Assembly: GCA_022840285.1 (NCBI GenBank)
Contig: JALHIE010000001.1
Location: 78,869 to 142,868 of the forward strand
DNA from: Porphyromonadaceae bacterium
GTDB taxonomy: Bacteria > Bacteroidota > Bacteroidia > Bacteroidales > Dysgonomonadaceae
Length of the DNA: 64,000 bases
Reading direction: 5' to 3'
In this document: positions 28,217 through 36,948 of the stretch, piece after piece
Layout of the letters: every line of letters begins with the position of its first letter
How positions within the stretch are numbered: position 1 is the first letter of the stretch
Notes under the pieces: generated by a model
The model's database searches: none
What the model was told of the DNA's origin: nothing
The model's input: only the letters and a program-made list of their open reading frames with translations
Program-made: the position numbers and the translations under genes

Positions 28217-28985
28217 ACCAGCTCTTATTGCAGTATTTTTTTTCCTCTTTTTGGGAATTGCGGCGCAGGATGTTCCGGATCCGGTCTATCCGTACCGCCT
28301 GGTAAACGATTTTGCCAATATCTTTTCTGCTGCCGAAAAGCAGGCGTTGGAGCAGCGGTTGCTTGCTTACAACGATTCTACGTCCACTCAGATCTACGTA
28401 GTGACCGTGAACGATCTGGACGGGTATCCGGTGTCGGATTACGCATTTGTGCTGGGTGAAAAGTGGGGTATTGGACAAAAGGACAAGGACAACGGATTGC
28501 TGATACTCGTTAAACCCAAGACCGGGGATAGCCGGGGACAAGCATTTATAGCCACTGGCTACGGGCTGGAAGGTTTCATCAACGATGCTTTTGCCGGGAG
28601 GATTGTTCGTAACAGCATGATTCCCTATTTTCAGGAAAACGACTACTTTGGAGGAGTAAACGCCGCAGTTGATGTCGTCGTCGCCCGGTTGTCGGGGGAA
28701 TTTGACGCCGATGCTACCGGATCGGACGGGGTTCCTGTGTGGGCAATCGTGTTGCTTTTTATGGTTGTTTTCATCTTGATCTCTCTCTTTTCCCGGGGAG
28801 GAGACCAGCATGTGGACGGTGACGGACATCACAGGGCCGGGGGCGGCCCCCTGTTTATTCCACCGCTCTCCGGAGGTAGAAGTTCCGGTTGGGGCGGAGG
28901 CTTTGGCGGGAGTGGCGGATTTGGTGGCTTCGGCGGCGGCGGTGGCGGAAGTTTTGGCGGTGGCGGAGCGGGAGGAAGCTGGTGA
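28206..28985 (+). CDS. TPM-domain membrane protein with glycine-rich tail
   Basis: A 259-residue exported protein: signal peptide (residues 1-20, ending IAAQ), TPM domain (about 30-160, with GYPVSDYAF, DNGLLILV and TGYGLEGF), one transmembrane helix (about 178-198) and a C-terminal tail made almost wholly of Gly with Ser and Phe. This is the YgcG-like layout. The ATG at 28206 is chosen as it starts the signal peptide. Its stop overlaps the miaA start by one base. Confidence 0.88.
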   Translation: MKIRPALIAVFFFLFLGIAAQDVPDPVYPYRLVNDFANIFSAAEKQALEQRLLAYNDSTSTQIYVVTVNDLDGYPVSDYAFVLGEKWGIGQKDKDNGLLILVKPKTGDSRGQAFIATGYGLEGFINDAFAGRIVRNSMIPYFQENDYFGGVNAAVDVVVARLSGEFDADATGSDGVPVWAIVLLFMVVFILISLFSRGGDQHVDGDGHHRAGGGPLFIPPLSGGRSSGWGGGFGGSGGFGGFGGGGGGSFGGGGAGGSW

Positions 28986-29899
28986 TGAAGAAACTTATAA
29001 CCGTTCTGGGTCCCACTGCCAGTGGAAAAACCACTTTTGCCGCTCACCTCGCCTCCCGACTTGATGGAGAAATCATCAGTGCCGATTCGCGTCAGGTATA
29101 CCGCGGAATGGATATCGGTACCGGCAAGGATCTGGCCGACTACCTGGTGGGTGAAAAACCGGTTCCCTACCACCTGATCGATGTTCGGGATGCGGGTGAG
29201 AAGTATACGCTGTTCAATTACCAGCACGATTTCCACAAGGTTTATCGTGCTATCTTGTCGCGCGACAAAACAGCGGTACTGTGTGGAGGGACTGGGCTCT
29301 ACATCGAATCCGTCCTTAAGGGGTACCGCCTGCCCGATGTTCCCGAGAATGCGGTCCTGAGGAAAAGGCTGGAAACCCGGTCGCTGGAAGAGCTCGCACA
29401 GATCCTCTCTTCTTACAAACCGCTTCACAATACCACCGATACCGACACAAAAAAACGGGCGATCCGTGCTATAGAGATTGCAGATTTCCAGCTTAAACAT
29501 CCGACTTCAGAGCTTGATTATCCTCCGGTTGAGAGCGTTATTTTCGGACTGGATATCGACAGGGAATCCCGGAGACAAAAAATATCTTCTCGCTTAAAAA
29601 AACGGCTGGATGAGGGAATGGTTGCCGAGATACAGTCTTTGCTCGACGACGGTATCCCTCCCGAAGATCTTATCTATTACGGGCTTGAATACAAGTTTGT
29701 AACGCTGTATGTAACCGGTGAAATTAATTTCGAGGAGATGTTCTCGCAGCTCGAAATTGCCATTCACCAGTTTGCCAAGCGGCAAATGACCTGGTTCCGA
29801 GGCATGGAGAGACGTGGCTTTACCATCCATTGGCTGGATTTTTCATTGCCGGTGGATGAAAAAATCGAAAAAGCGCTCGTCCTTATCCGGAATTCCTGA
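28985..29899 (+). CDS. miaA: tRNA dimethylallyltransferase
   Basis: A 304-residue enzyme that adds a dimethylallyl group to A37 of tRNAs reading U-starting codons. The P-loop GPTASGKT (residues 9-16), SADSRQVYRGMDIGTGK and the C-terminal QFAKRQMTWFR segment are all present. The ATG at 28985 shares its A with the preceding TGA; the longer frame upstream is the glycine-tail gene read in another frame. Confidence 0.94.
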   Translation: MKKLITVLGPTASGKTTFAAHLASRLDGEIISADSRQVYRGMDIGTGKDLADYLVGEKPVPYHLIDVRDAGEKYTLFNYQHDFHKVYRAILSRDKTAVLCGGTGLYIESVLKGYRLPDVPENAVLRKRLETRSLEELAQILSSYKPLHNTTDTDTKKRAIRAIEIADFQLKHPTSELDYPPVESVIFGLDIDRESRRQKISSRLKKRLDEGMVAEIQSLLDDGIPPEDLIYYGLEYKFVTLYVTGEINFEEMFSQLEIAIHQFAKRQMTWFRGMERRGFTIHWLDFSLPVDEKIEKALVLIRNS

Positions 29900-29940
29900 A
29901 TTTATAGGCGGTAAATTCCCGAAATATCGGCAAAAAAATG

Positions 29941-29948
29941 TATTTTTG
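29941..29948 (+). promoter_or_regulatory. -7 promoter box before lysA
   Basis: TATTTTTG matches TAnnTTTG and lies 37 bases before the lysA start. No TTTG is seen at the -33 position, so only half of the promoter is supported. Confidence 0.4.
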
Positions 29949-29985
29949 CCGACGTCATTTCTCACACCGTAAAAAATAAAAATCG

Positions 29986-31143
29986 ATGATCAAAGGTCAA
30001 TTTCCCGTTGAAAAATTTCATTCTTTAGAAACACCGTTCTACTATTACGACATGGATTTGCTGCGTCAAACGCTTGAGGCGGTGAAGAAAGAGGTCGGGG
30101 GCAAGAAGTATGTCGTCCATTATGCATTGAAGGCCAACGCCAACCCGAGGATATTGCGTGAAATAGCATCGTACGGCTTTGGGGCGGATTGTGTGAGCGG
30201 AAACGAAATTCTGAAAGCCCTGGATTGCGGATTTCCTGCGTCGAAAATAGTTTTTGCCGGAGTTGGAAAGACCGACAAAGAGATTAAAATAGGATTGGAT
30301 AACGGTATTTTTTGTTTCAATGTGGAGTCGTTGCCTGAAATGGATGCCATTGAACGGCTGGCTTCCGAAGCAGGAAAAATTGCTCCGGTTGCACTGAGGA
30401 TCAATCCGAATGTGGATGCTCACACTCATCGGTACATCACGACGGGATTGGAAGAAAATAAGTTTGGGCTGAACGAACCGGATTTGCCGAAAGCAATTGA
30501 GTTGATCGCGAGAAGCAACCACTTGAAGTTGGTCGGGATGCATTTTCACATCGGTTCGCAGATTACGGATCTGTCGTCGTTTGAGGACCTTTGTGTGAAA
30601 GCCGTTGAACTGCAAAACTGGTTCTCAGGGCAGGGCATATCGTTCGAAATCATCAATGTAGGTGGTGGCCTGGGGATCAATTACCATCATCCCAACCATT
30701 GCCCCGTTGCCGATTTTGAAGCCTACTTCAGGTTGTTCGCCAAGTACCTGAAGCTTCAGGATAATCAAACGCTTCATTTCGAGCTGGGACGGTCTTTTGT
30801 TGCGCCGTGTGGCTCTCTCATTGCGCGGACAACATACATAAAAGAAGGTGCCACCAGGAAGTTTCTGATCACGGATGCCGGAATGTCCGATTTGATCCGC
30901 CCGGCTCTCTATCAGGCTTTCCATCATATAGAAAACATCAGTTCCGATAAAGAGTACGAAGCTTACGATGTCGTTGGCCCCGTTTGTGAATCGAGCGACG
31001 TTTTCGGTGAGGCTGTGTTGTTGAATCAGTCCCGGAGGGGCGATTTTATCGCTATCCGTTCAGCCGGCGCCTACGGTGAGACGATGGCATCCATGTACAA
31101 TTGCCGCACATTACCCGGCTCTTATTTTTCTGACTCGTTGTAA
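29986..31143 (+). CDS. lysA: Diaminopimelate decarboxylase
   Basis: A 385-residue PLP enzyme of alanine-racemase fold that makes lysine from meso-diaminopimelate. The PLP lysine is in HYALKANANP (about residue 49). Phosphate-binding NVGGGLGI and the other subunit's catalytic cysteine in GPVCESSDVF (about residue 333) are present. The size is slightly short for LysA but the motif set fits it better than carboxynorspermidine decarboxylase. Confidence 0.9.
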   Translation: MIKGQFPVEKFHSLETPFYYYDMDLLRQTLEAVKKEVGGKKYVVHYALKANANPRILREIASYGFGADCVSGNEILKALDCGFPASKIVFAGVGKTDKEIKIGLDNGIFCFNVESLPEMDAIERLASEAGKIAPVALRINPNVDAHTHRYITTGLEENKFGLNEPDLPKAIELIARSNHLKLVGMHFHIGSQITDLSSFEDLCVKAVELQNWFSGQGISFEIINVGGGLGINYHHPNHCPVADFEAYFRLFAKYLKLQDNQTLHFELGRSFVAPCGSLIARTTYIKEGATRKFLITDAGMSDLIRPALYQAFHHIENISSDKEYEAYDVVGPVCESSDVFGEAVLLNQSRRGDFIAIRSAGAYGETMASMYNCRTLPGSYFSDSL

Positions 31144-31145
31144 TT

Positions 31146-32321
31146 ATGGATTTACCGCATTTTTTTAATTTCGATTTTCCGCTTCCCTTTTGGATCATTT
31201 CGGGAGCAATTCTGGTTTTTTTTACTGTTCAACTGATTTATTACCTGTTGGTTTACAGGAAGCCGTACGTATACGAACAGAAGAGGGATAAATCCCTGAC
31301 AGCTCCGGAAAAATTGCCGGCCGTTTCGGTGATTATCGCATCAAAAAATGAATCCGAAAATTTGGCGAAATACCTCCCCCCTATACTGGAACAGGATTAC
31401 TCCGATTTTGAGGTAATCGTGGTAAACATGGGATCAACGGATGAAACGGATGTATTGCTCAAAGCACTCAATCAACAATACCCCCATCTTTACCACACCT
31501 ACGTGCCGGCTGAAGCTGAAGATATAAACGGGAAGAAGCTTGCGTTAACCTTAGGCATCAAGGCGGCAAAGAATGATGTTTTGTTGTTTACCGAAGCTTA
31601 TTGTGTGCCGGCTTCCGACAAGTGGATCCGGGAGTTTGCCAACGAGTTCCTGAAAGGGAAAGATATCGTATTGGGTTTTTGTAAGTTGCAAATCGAAAAG
31701 AAGGTTTCGATGCGCAAATTTATCCTTTACGACAACATGATTCACGGGTTGAAATACTTGTCCCTCGCTGTTCTCGGGAAGCCATTCATGGGGATTGGCA
31801 GGAACCTGGCGTATAAAAAGGAGATTTTCTTCGAAGAGAAAGGGTTTTCCTCTGTGCTGAACATCGAAGAGGGTGAGGATGATCTGTTTATCAATAAGAT
31901 TGCCGGAAAGAAGAAAGTGGGCGTGGTGACATCGCCGGAAAGCATGACGGAAAGTGACGTGGTCAATAGTTTTTTTACCTGGAGATCGTTGAAATCCAAG
32001 TATTTATACACCAAGCAGTTTTATAAGGGGATCTCTTCCTTTGTTTTTGGTTTCGAAACATTTTCGAAATACTTGTTCTATCTCTCGGTTATGGCCGGAA
32101 TCGTGTCCGGAGCAGTCTTCAATAACTGCCTGCTTATCGCATTAAGTCTTTTTTTTCTGATCGTCCGGTTTGTAGTTCAGTTGTACGTGATCGGCAAAAA
32201 CAGCAGGTTGCTCGGTGCCGGAAAATACCACATCGACCTGCTCTTCTTTGATCTTTTTCAACCTTTCAACAATTTCAAATTCAGGAAGTACGCTAACAGG
32301 AGGAATAAATCGAAAAGATAG
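31146..32321 (+). CDS. Membrane glycosyltransferase, family 2
   Basis: A 391-residue protein with one N-terminal membrane helix (about residues 15-37), a GT2 catalytic domain (VSVIIASKNESENL about 60-73, then the sugar-nucleotide region and EEGEDDLF, about 242-249) and C-terminal membrane helices (about 295-350). It starts two bases after lysA. The acceptor is unknown; many such proteins build cell-surface polysaccharide. Confidence 0.85.
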   Translation: MDLPHFFNFDFPLPFWIISGAILVFFTVQLIYYLLVYRKPYVYEQKRDKSLTAPEKLPAVSVIIASKNESENLAKYLPPILEQDYSDFEVIVVNMGSTDETDVLLKALNQQYPHLYHTYVPAEAEDINGKKLALTLGIKAAKNDVLLFTEAYCVPASDKWIREFANEFLKGKDIVLGFCKLQIEKKVSMRKFILYDNMIHGLKYLSLAVLGKPFMGIGRNLAYKKEIFFEEKGFSSVLNIEEGEDDLFINKIAGKKKVGVVTSPESMTESDVVNSFFTWRSLKSKYLYTKQFYKGISSFVFGFETFSKYLFYLSVMAGIVSGAVFNNCLLIALSLFFLIVRFVVQLYVIGKNSRLLGAGKYHIDLLFFDLFQPFNNFKFRKYANRRNKSKR

Positions 32322-32478
32322 ACGGTATCGGTCTGTTTTGACGATCTTCTGCCAATCTGACATTAAAAAATTTTGAAATTGTATTTTGCACGGTTAAAGC
32401 GGGTTAATCGCTTGTTCTTTTAGTTAAAAGTGTCAAAAAAGAGCCGTAGTGCTAAACTCTTGTACGCTTTTTGTTTTT

Positions 32479-32486
32479 ACATTTGC
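32479..32486 (+). promoter_or_regulatory. -7 promoter box before the Deg protease gene
   Basis: TACATTTG matches TAnnTTTG, 44 bases before the start codon. A TTTG lies at 32460-32463, but the 15-base spacing is shorter than the usual 19. Confidence 0.45.
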
Positions 32487-32529
32487 GTAAGTGTTAAAAT
32501 TCAAACGTAATATTTATAAGAATAAGAAT

Positions 32530-34053
32530 ATGAATACTGGAAACGTAAAAAACATCGCGACAATTGTTGTTGTCGCTATACTCAGTTCGGTCATTACCCT
32601 TTTTGGGTACAACACCATTTCAAAAAACAATGCGAAAGGTGTTTCAAGTTCTGTCGTAAGCGCCGGTCAAAGCGAATATGCTGATTCTTTTAATCAGGAC
32701 AAAAACGTAAGATTGACCAATTTAACCACCCAACAAGGTTATCCTGATTTTACCGAAGCCGCCTCACGATCAGTAAACGGCGTTGTACACGTAAAGGTCA
32801 AGTCTGTCAGCCAACAGCAGTATATGAATCCGTTTGATTTTTTCTTCGGTTTCGGAGAAAGAAACATGCAGCCCCGCGAGCAAATCGGATTTGGCTCGGG
32901 GGTTATTATTTCGAAAGACGGATACATCATCACCAACAACCACGTGGTGGAGGGAGCTACCGAAGTGACGGTTTCACTGAACGACAACAGGGAGATGACG
33001 GCCAAAGTTATCGGAACCGATCCGCAAACCGATATTGCCTTGATTAAGATTGAGGGGAATGATTTCCCCTACCTCACTTTCGGAAATTCCGATGCTTTGC
33101 AGGTGGGAGAGTGGGTGCTCGCCGTTGGAAATCCGTTTAACCTGACTTCTACTGTGACTGCAGGAATAGTAAGCGCCAAAAACAGGGGAAATATTGTCGG
33201 CGGAAATTTGAACATCCAATCTTTTATTCAGGTTGATGCCGCCGTTAACAGGGGAAATAGCGGAGGAGCGCTTGTGAACACTAAAGGCGAACTGGTGGGA
33301 ATCAATACAGCCATATTCTCTCAATCGGGCGACTTCAACGGTTTGGCTTTTGCCGTACCCATCTCCATCGCCGGGAAAGTGGCGGCAGATTTGAAGCAGT
33401 ACGGAACTGTACAGAGAGCTGTGTTGGGGATACAGGTGCCAAACATTGAAATGATCAGGCAACAAGATCCTGATAAAGCCAGTGAACTTTCCCAGATTGT
33501 AGGAGTTTTGGTGGAAGAATTCGGTGAGAGGAGTGCTGCCAAAGCTGCCGGCCTGGAAAAAGGCGACATCATCAAAGCGATAAACAACGTGCCAATCCGT
33601 AATTTTGCCGGGTTACAAGACCAGTTGAGCCGGTATCGTCCCGGAGATAAGGTGAAAGTGACCGTTGATAGAAACGGTAAAGAGCATTCGTATACCGTTG
33701 AGTTGAAAAACGATGCGGGGAATACGGAAATTCAAAGAAGTTCGGATAGCATGAGTTTGTTGGGTGCCGCGTTCAACGATATTCCGGACAACAGAAAACA
33801 ACAACTTGGGATAACCAGTGGGGTTGAAGTGGCCAGTGTGGATAATGGAGGTTTGTTCAGAAAAGAGGGGATAAACAAGGGATTCATTATCATGCGTGTA
33901 AACAATACCCCTGTAAACAGCGGGGACGAGATCGCCAAAATTGTCTCTTCGGTGAGCAGAAGCAGCCAGGATAAGGTTATTTTGATTGCGGGGTTCTATC
34001 CGAACGGAAGAACACAGTACATTGCGATAGACCTGTCGCAGGGTGCAAAGTAG
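32530..34053 (+). CDS. Do/DegQ-family periplasmic serine protease
   Basis: A 507-residue HtrA-type protease/chaperone. An N-terminal membrane/signal segment (about residues 5-30) is followed by the trypsin-like domain with the His in ITNNHVVEG, the Asp in DPQTDIALIK and the Ser in NRGNSGGALV, then two PDZ domains (about 285-385 and 410-505). It degrades or refolds damaged envelope proteins. The ATG at 32530 follows an AT-rich leader. It probably belongs to the periplasmic stress response. Confidence 0.93.
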   Translation: MNTGNVKNIATIVVVAILSSVITLFGYNTISKNNAKGVSSSVVSAGQSEYADSFNQDKNVRLTNLTTQQGYPDFTEAASRSVNGVVHVKVKSVSQQQYMNPFDFFFGFGERNMQPREQIGFGSGVIISKDGYIITNNHVVEGATEVTVSLNDNREMTAKVIGTDPQTDIALIKIEGNDFPYLTFGNSDALQVGEWVLAVGNPFNLTSTVTAGIVSAKNRGNIVGGNLNIQSFIQVDAAVNRGNSGGALVNTKGELVGINTAIFSQSGDFNGLAFAVPISIAGKVAADLKQYGTVQRAVLGIQVPNIEMIRQQDPDKASELSQIVGVLVEEFGERSAAKAAGLEKGDIIKAINNVPIRNFAGLQDQLSRYRPGDKVKVTVDRNGKEHSYTVELKNDAGNTEIQRSSDSMSLLGAAFNDIPDNRKQQLGITSGVEVASVDNGGLFRKEGINKGFIIMRVNNTPVNSGDEIAKIVSSVSRSSQDKVILIAGFYPNGRTQYIAIDLSQGAK

Positions 34054-34101
34054 GGCGGCAGGTTAATTTAAGTTAATTGACGGTTTTTTCTGTAACAAAA
34101 G

Positions 34102-34156
34102 CACACCGAAGTGTGTTTCTATAGCAAAGGGTTTGGAGGCATCCAAATCCTTCGCT
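34102..34156. terminator. Two hairpins after the Deg protease gene
   Basis: A small hairpin (CACAC/GTGTG, CGAA loop, 34102-34115) followed by TTTCT, then a longer imperfect 15-base-pair stem at 34123-34156 with a GGCA loop. The first could be a weak terminator for the protease gene. The second has no T-run and its role is not clear. Confidence 0.4.
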
Positions 34157-34213
34157 GTTAAAAGCAAACGCGATAAAGATGGCATTAAAATTCACTTATT
34201 GCAAAAAAAACAG

Positions 34214-34221
34214 TAACTTTG
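34214..34221 (+). promoter_or_regulatory. -7 promoter box before rpoD
   Basis: TAACTTTG matches TAnnTTTG and lies 38 bases before the rpoD start codon. No clear -33 box. Confidence 0.45.
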
Positions 34222-34258
34222 CACCCCGTTTTATAAGTAAAAGCATAAAATATAATAA

Positions 34259-35119
34259 ATGAGACAATTAAAGATTACAAAATCGATCACAAATCGTGAA
34301 AGCGCTTCTTTGGATAAATATCTTCAGGAGATAGGCCGTGAAGACCTGATAACCGTGGAGGAAGAAGTGGAATTGGCTCAGGCAATCAAAAAAGGTGACA
34401 GGAAAGCTCTTGAAAAATTGACCCGGGCTAATTTACGGTTTGTTGTGTCTGTGGCAAAACAATACCAAAACCAGGGGCTTAGTCTTCCCGACCTGATCAA
34501 TGAGGGGAATCTGGGACTGATCAAAGCCGCTGAGAAGTTCGATGAGACCCGTGGATTTAAATTCATCAGTTACGCTGTGTGGTGGATCCGTCAGTCTATC
34601 CTGCAGGCATTGGCAGAGCAATCGAGAATTGTCCGGTTGCCACTTAATCAGGTGGGTTCATTAAACAAGATCAGCAAAGCTTTTCAAAAATTTGAACAGG
34701 AGAACGAGCGTCGTCCCTCCGCCGAAGAACTGGCCCTGGAGCTCGATCTGTCAGTTGACAAGGTGACCGATTCGCTTAAGGTTTCCGGGCGACATATATC
34801 GATGGATGCTCCTTTTGTTGAGGGTGAGGACAATAGCTTGCTGGATGTCCTTGTTAACGACGATGCGCCCATTGCGGACAGGACACTGATTAACGAATCG
34901 TTGCAGAAAGAGATTGATCGCGCTCTGGCAACCCTTACCGAACGTGAAAGCGATATCATCAAGATGTTCTTCGGCATCGGCTGCCAGGAGATGACGCTGG
35001 AGGAGATTGGCGATAAGTTCCAGCTCACCCGCGAACGTGTGCGCCAGATAAAGGAGAAAGCCATTAGGAGGCTTCGTCAGGATTCGAGAAGCAAACTGTT
35101 AAAAAGCTATTTGGGTTGA
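34259..35119 (+). CDS. rpoD: Primary sigma factor RpoD/SigA (Bacteroidetes type)
   Basis: A 286-residue sigma-70 factor lacking region 1.1, as is typical of the Bacteroidetes primary sigma that reads TTTG/TAnnTTTG promoters. Region 2 includes [27 protein letters not shown] and the -10 recognition helix [17 protein letters not shown]; region 4 ends with [23 protein letters not shown] split over about residues 240-262. It is a single-gene unit with its own -7 box. Confidence 0.96.
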   Translation: MRQLKITKSITNRESASLDKYLQEIGREDLITVEEEVELAQAIKKGDRKALEKLTRANLRFVVSVAKQYQNQGLSLPDLINEGNLGLIKAAEKFDETRGFKFISYAVWWIRQSILQALAEQSRIVRLPLNQVGSLNKISKAFQKFEQENERRPSAEELALELDLSVDKVTDSLKVSGRHISMDAPFVEGEDNSLLDVLVNDDAPIADRTLINESLQKEIDRALATLTERESDIIKMFFGIGCQEMTLEEIGDKFQLTRERVRQIKEKAIRRLRQDSRSKLLKSYLG

Positions 35120-35199
35120 TCGGACCGTCTATATAATGAAAAAATGTGGAAAAATACCCTAAATCAGGTCATTTTTATCATTTTTCCTTAAAAAAACGA

Positions 35200-35278
35200 T
35201 TGAGTTTTGGAAATTAGATTTATCTTTGCGATGATTTCGCTTAAGAAAAGCTAATTTTATTAGTTTTTTATACTTTTG
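35200..35278 (+). promoter_or_regulatory. Two -7 boxes before the OmpA-family gene
   Basis: TATCTTTG at 35221-35228 (with TTG at 35200-35202, 18 bases upstream) and TACTTTTG at 35271-35278 both match TAnnTTTG. They lie about 175 and 118 bases before the ATG at 35396, which suggests tandem promoters and a long AT-rich leader, fitting a highly expressed porin. The leader shows no stable hairpin that I can see. Confidence 0.5.
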
Positions 35279-35395
35279 CGAACATTTTAAAAATACAAAT
35301 GTTATAAAAGCAAGGATCATACTCAACAGTATTAACTATAGACATTAATTATCGAGTTATTGTAATAAAACAAATTTTAATTAGAATTTAAATTT

Positions 35396-36491
35396 ATGAA
35401 AAAGTTTAGTTTACTTTTAATTACGGTACCTGAAGGATAAAGCTAGTGACCATTGGTATATTGGTCTGGGTGGTGGAACAAACCTCTATCTCACCAAAGC
35501 TGAGAACGATGCAGATGCAAGCATAGGCGATCGTTTGGGATGGATGGGCCAGCTTGAAGTTGGAAGATGGAATTCTCCGGTATGGGGTACCCGCCTGGTT
35601 ATAGACGGCGGTCATATCAAACACGTTGCTGACGTACCTTATGGACCCGAGCAAAACTGGCTGGGCGGTCATCTCGATATTATGTGGAGCATGACTAATG
35701 CGTTGGGTGGTTACAATCCTGACAGGGTTTGGAACCTTGCACCTTATCTTGGTATCGGTTACATGTACGGTTTGAACGAAGATTGGAAGAAACCCAATCC
35801 TGACGGAGACCTGTTTAAATTTCAAAATCAATCCCTTACCTATAACGTTGGATTAATCAATAACTTCCAGCTTTCCAGAAGCGTGGCTTTGTTCCTCGAA
35901 TTAGGATGGAGAGTTATGCAGGAATCTTTTGACGGAACTCCTACAGGTGGAGATTTTGAATATGACAGCATGCTTACCGGAACAGCCGGAATCAAATTCG
36001 GTCTGGGTGGTAAACAAGATTTCACACCTGCTGAATTGATGGATTACAACCTGATCAACGATTTGAACAGCCAGATCAACAGGCTTCGCGCAGAAAACGA
36101 AAATCTCAGAAAGAGACCGGAATCTTGCCCCGATTGTCCTGAAGTGGCTCCTGCTGTTACTGAAAGTGTTTACGTTCCTAACGTGGTATTCTTCCGCATC
36201 GACTCTTACAAGATCGACAAGGGTCAGCAAGTTAGCGTTTATAACACGGCTGAATACTTGAAAGCTAATCCTAACGCTACCGTTAAGATCGTTGCTTACG
36301 CCGACAGACAAACAGGTACGCCTGCTTACAACCTGGCACTTTCTGAAAAACGTGCTAAAGCTGTAGCTGACGCATTAACTTCGGAATACGGAATTGACAG
36401 CAGCCGCATCTCAGTTGACTGGAAAGGTGATACAGAACAACCTTATGCAGAAAATGACTGGAACCGCGTAGCTATCTTCTTCGCTGAATAA
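35396..36491 (+). pseudogene. OmpA-family outer-membrane protein, 5' end broken
   Basis: The ATG at 35396 begins a signal peptide (MKKFSLLLIT) but hits a stop at 35438-35440. The rest of the protein is open in another frame from 35421 (LKDKASDHWYIGLGGG) to 36491, so a frame change falls at about 35421-35438, and most of the signal peptide is missing. The body has a beta-barrel, a coiled linker (about 36055-36115), a CPDCPE bend and a peptidoglycan-binding OmpA domain with NAEYLKANPNAT-like and LSEKRAKAV motifs. Codon use is that of a highly expressed gene. Either a deletion or an assembly error; if repaired it would be a major porin. Confidence 0.8.
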
Positions 36492-36512
36492 TTCAGAAGT
36501 CAAGAAATATAC

Positions 36513-36550
36513 AATAAAAAAAGCACCTCACCCGAGGTGCTTTTTTTATT
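36513..36550. terminator. Strong terminator after the OmpA-family gene
   Basis: A perfect 17-base-pair hairpin (four-base ACCC loop) includes a seven-T run after the GC core, 21 bases past the stop codon. The A-run on the other arm makes it potentially bidirectional. Confidence 0.92.
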
Positions 36551-36663
36551 GTAATATTCTGAGCCGGAACCGGTTTTACCGGGTATCCGGTTTTTTTCTT
36601 AAGGGGAATCCTCCTTACTCCTTGTGCTTATTGTGTGAGTTATTAAAAAAAAGCATCTTGTAA

Positions 36664-36695
36664 TGAACATATGTTCAAAATTATTGTTATTTTTG
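36664..36695 (+). promoter_or_regulatory. Promoter with a 14-bp perfect palindrome (putative operator)
   Basis: TGAACATATGTTCA (36664-36677) is a perfect palindrome. TATTTTTG (36688-36695) is a -7 box 10 bases later. The palindrome therefore covers the place of the -33 box, where a bound regulator would block polymerase. TGAA/TTCA half-sites are seen at ArsR/SmtB-type operators, but no ArsR gene is adjacent; the DUF134 helix-turn-helix protein encoded just downstream is another candidate binder. Confidence 0.55.
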
Positions 36696-36758
36696 TAAAC
36701 GGTTTATAGAAGATTGAACAACCGCATAACACGAGTGAAACAGGTAAAAAATAAAAGT

Positions 36759-36941
36759 ATGCCAAAGATGGATGGAAGCGGTCCTGTCGGACAAGGTCTT
36801 GGAACAGGACGGAAATTGGGAAAATGCAGTTTGCTCTCGCCTGAAGAAAAAAAGAAAGAGTTGGGAGTTGGAATGGGTATGCGCCGTAAGGCGGGTGGGG
36901 GTGATGGCAACAGAAAACGTAACCATCAATATAAAAAATGA
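36759..36941 (+). CDS. DUF5320-type small protein
   Basis: A 60-residue protein starting MPKMDGSGPVGQGLGTGRKLG, split here as a Gly-rich N-terminus and a Lys/Arg-rich C-terminus. The GTGPxGxGxxTGR-like pattern matches the small DUF5320 family that is found beside NifX/NafY-like genes. No function is known. The ATG at 36759 starts the motif; it is 7 bases before the next gene. Confidence 0.7.
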   Translation: MPKMDGSGPVGQGLGTGRKLGKCSLLSPEEKKKELGVGMGMRRKAGGGDGNRKRNHQYKK

Positions 36942-36948
36942 GGTCATC

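Noticed and set aside
28860..28980. GC-rich repeats that look like a repeat array
   Set aside because: They are the glycine-rich coding tail of the TPM protein, with no spacers, so not a CRISPR array.
28829..29500. 223-codon minus-strand frame with a proline-rich end
   Set aside because: The proline tract is the complement of the glycine-rich tail codons of the TPM protein; shadow frame.
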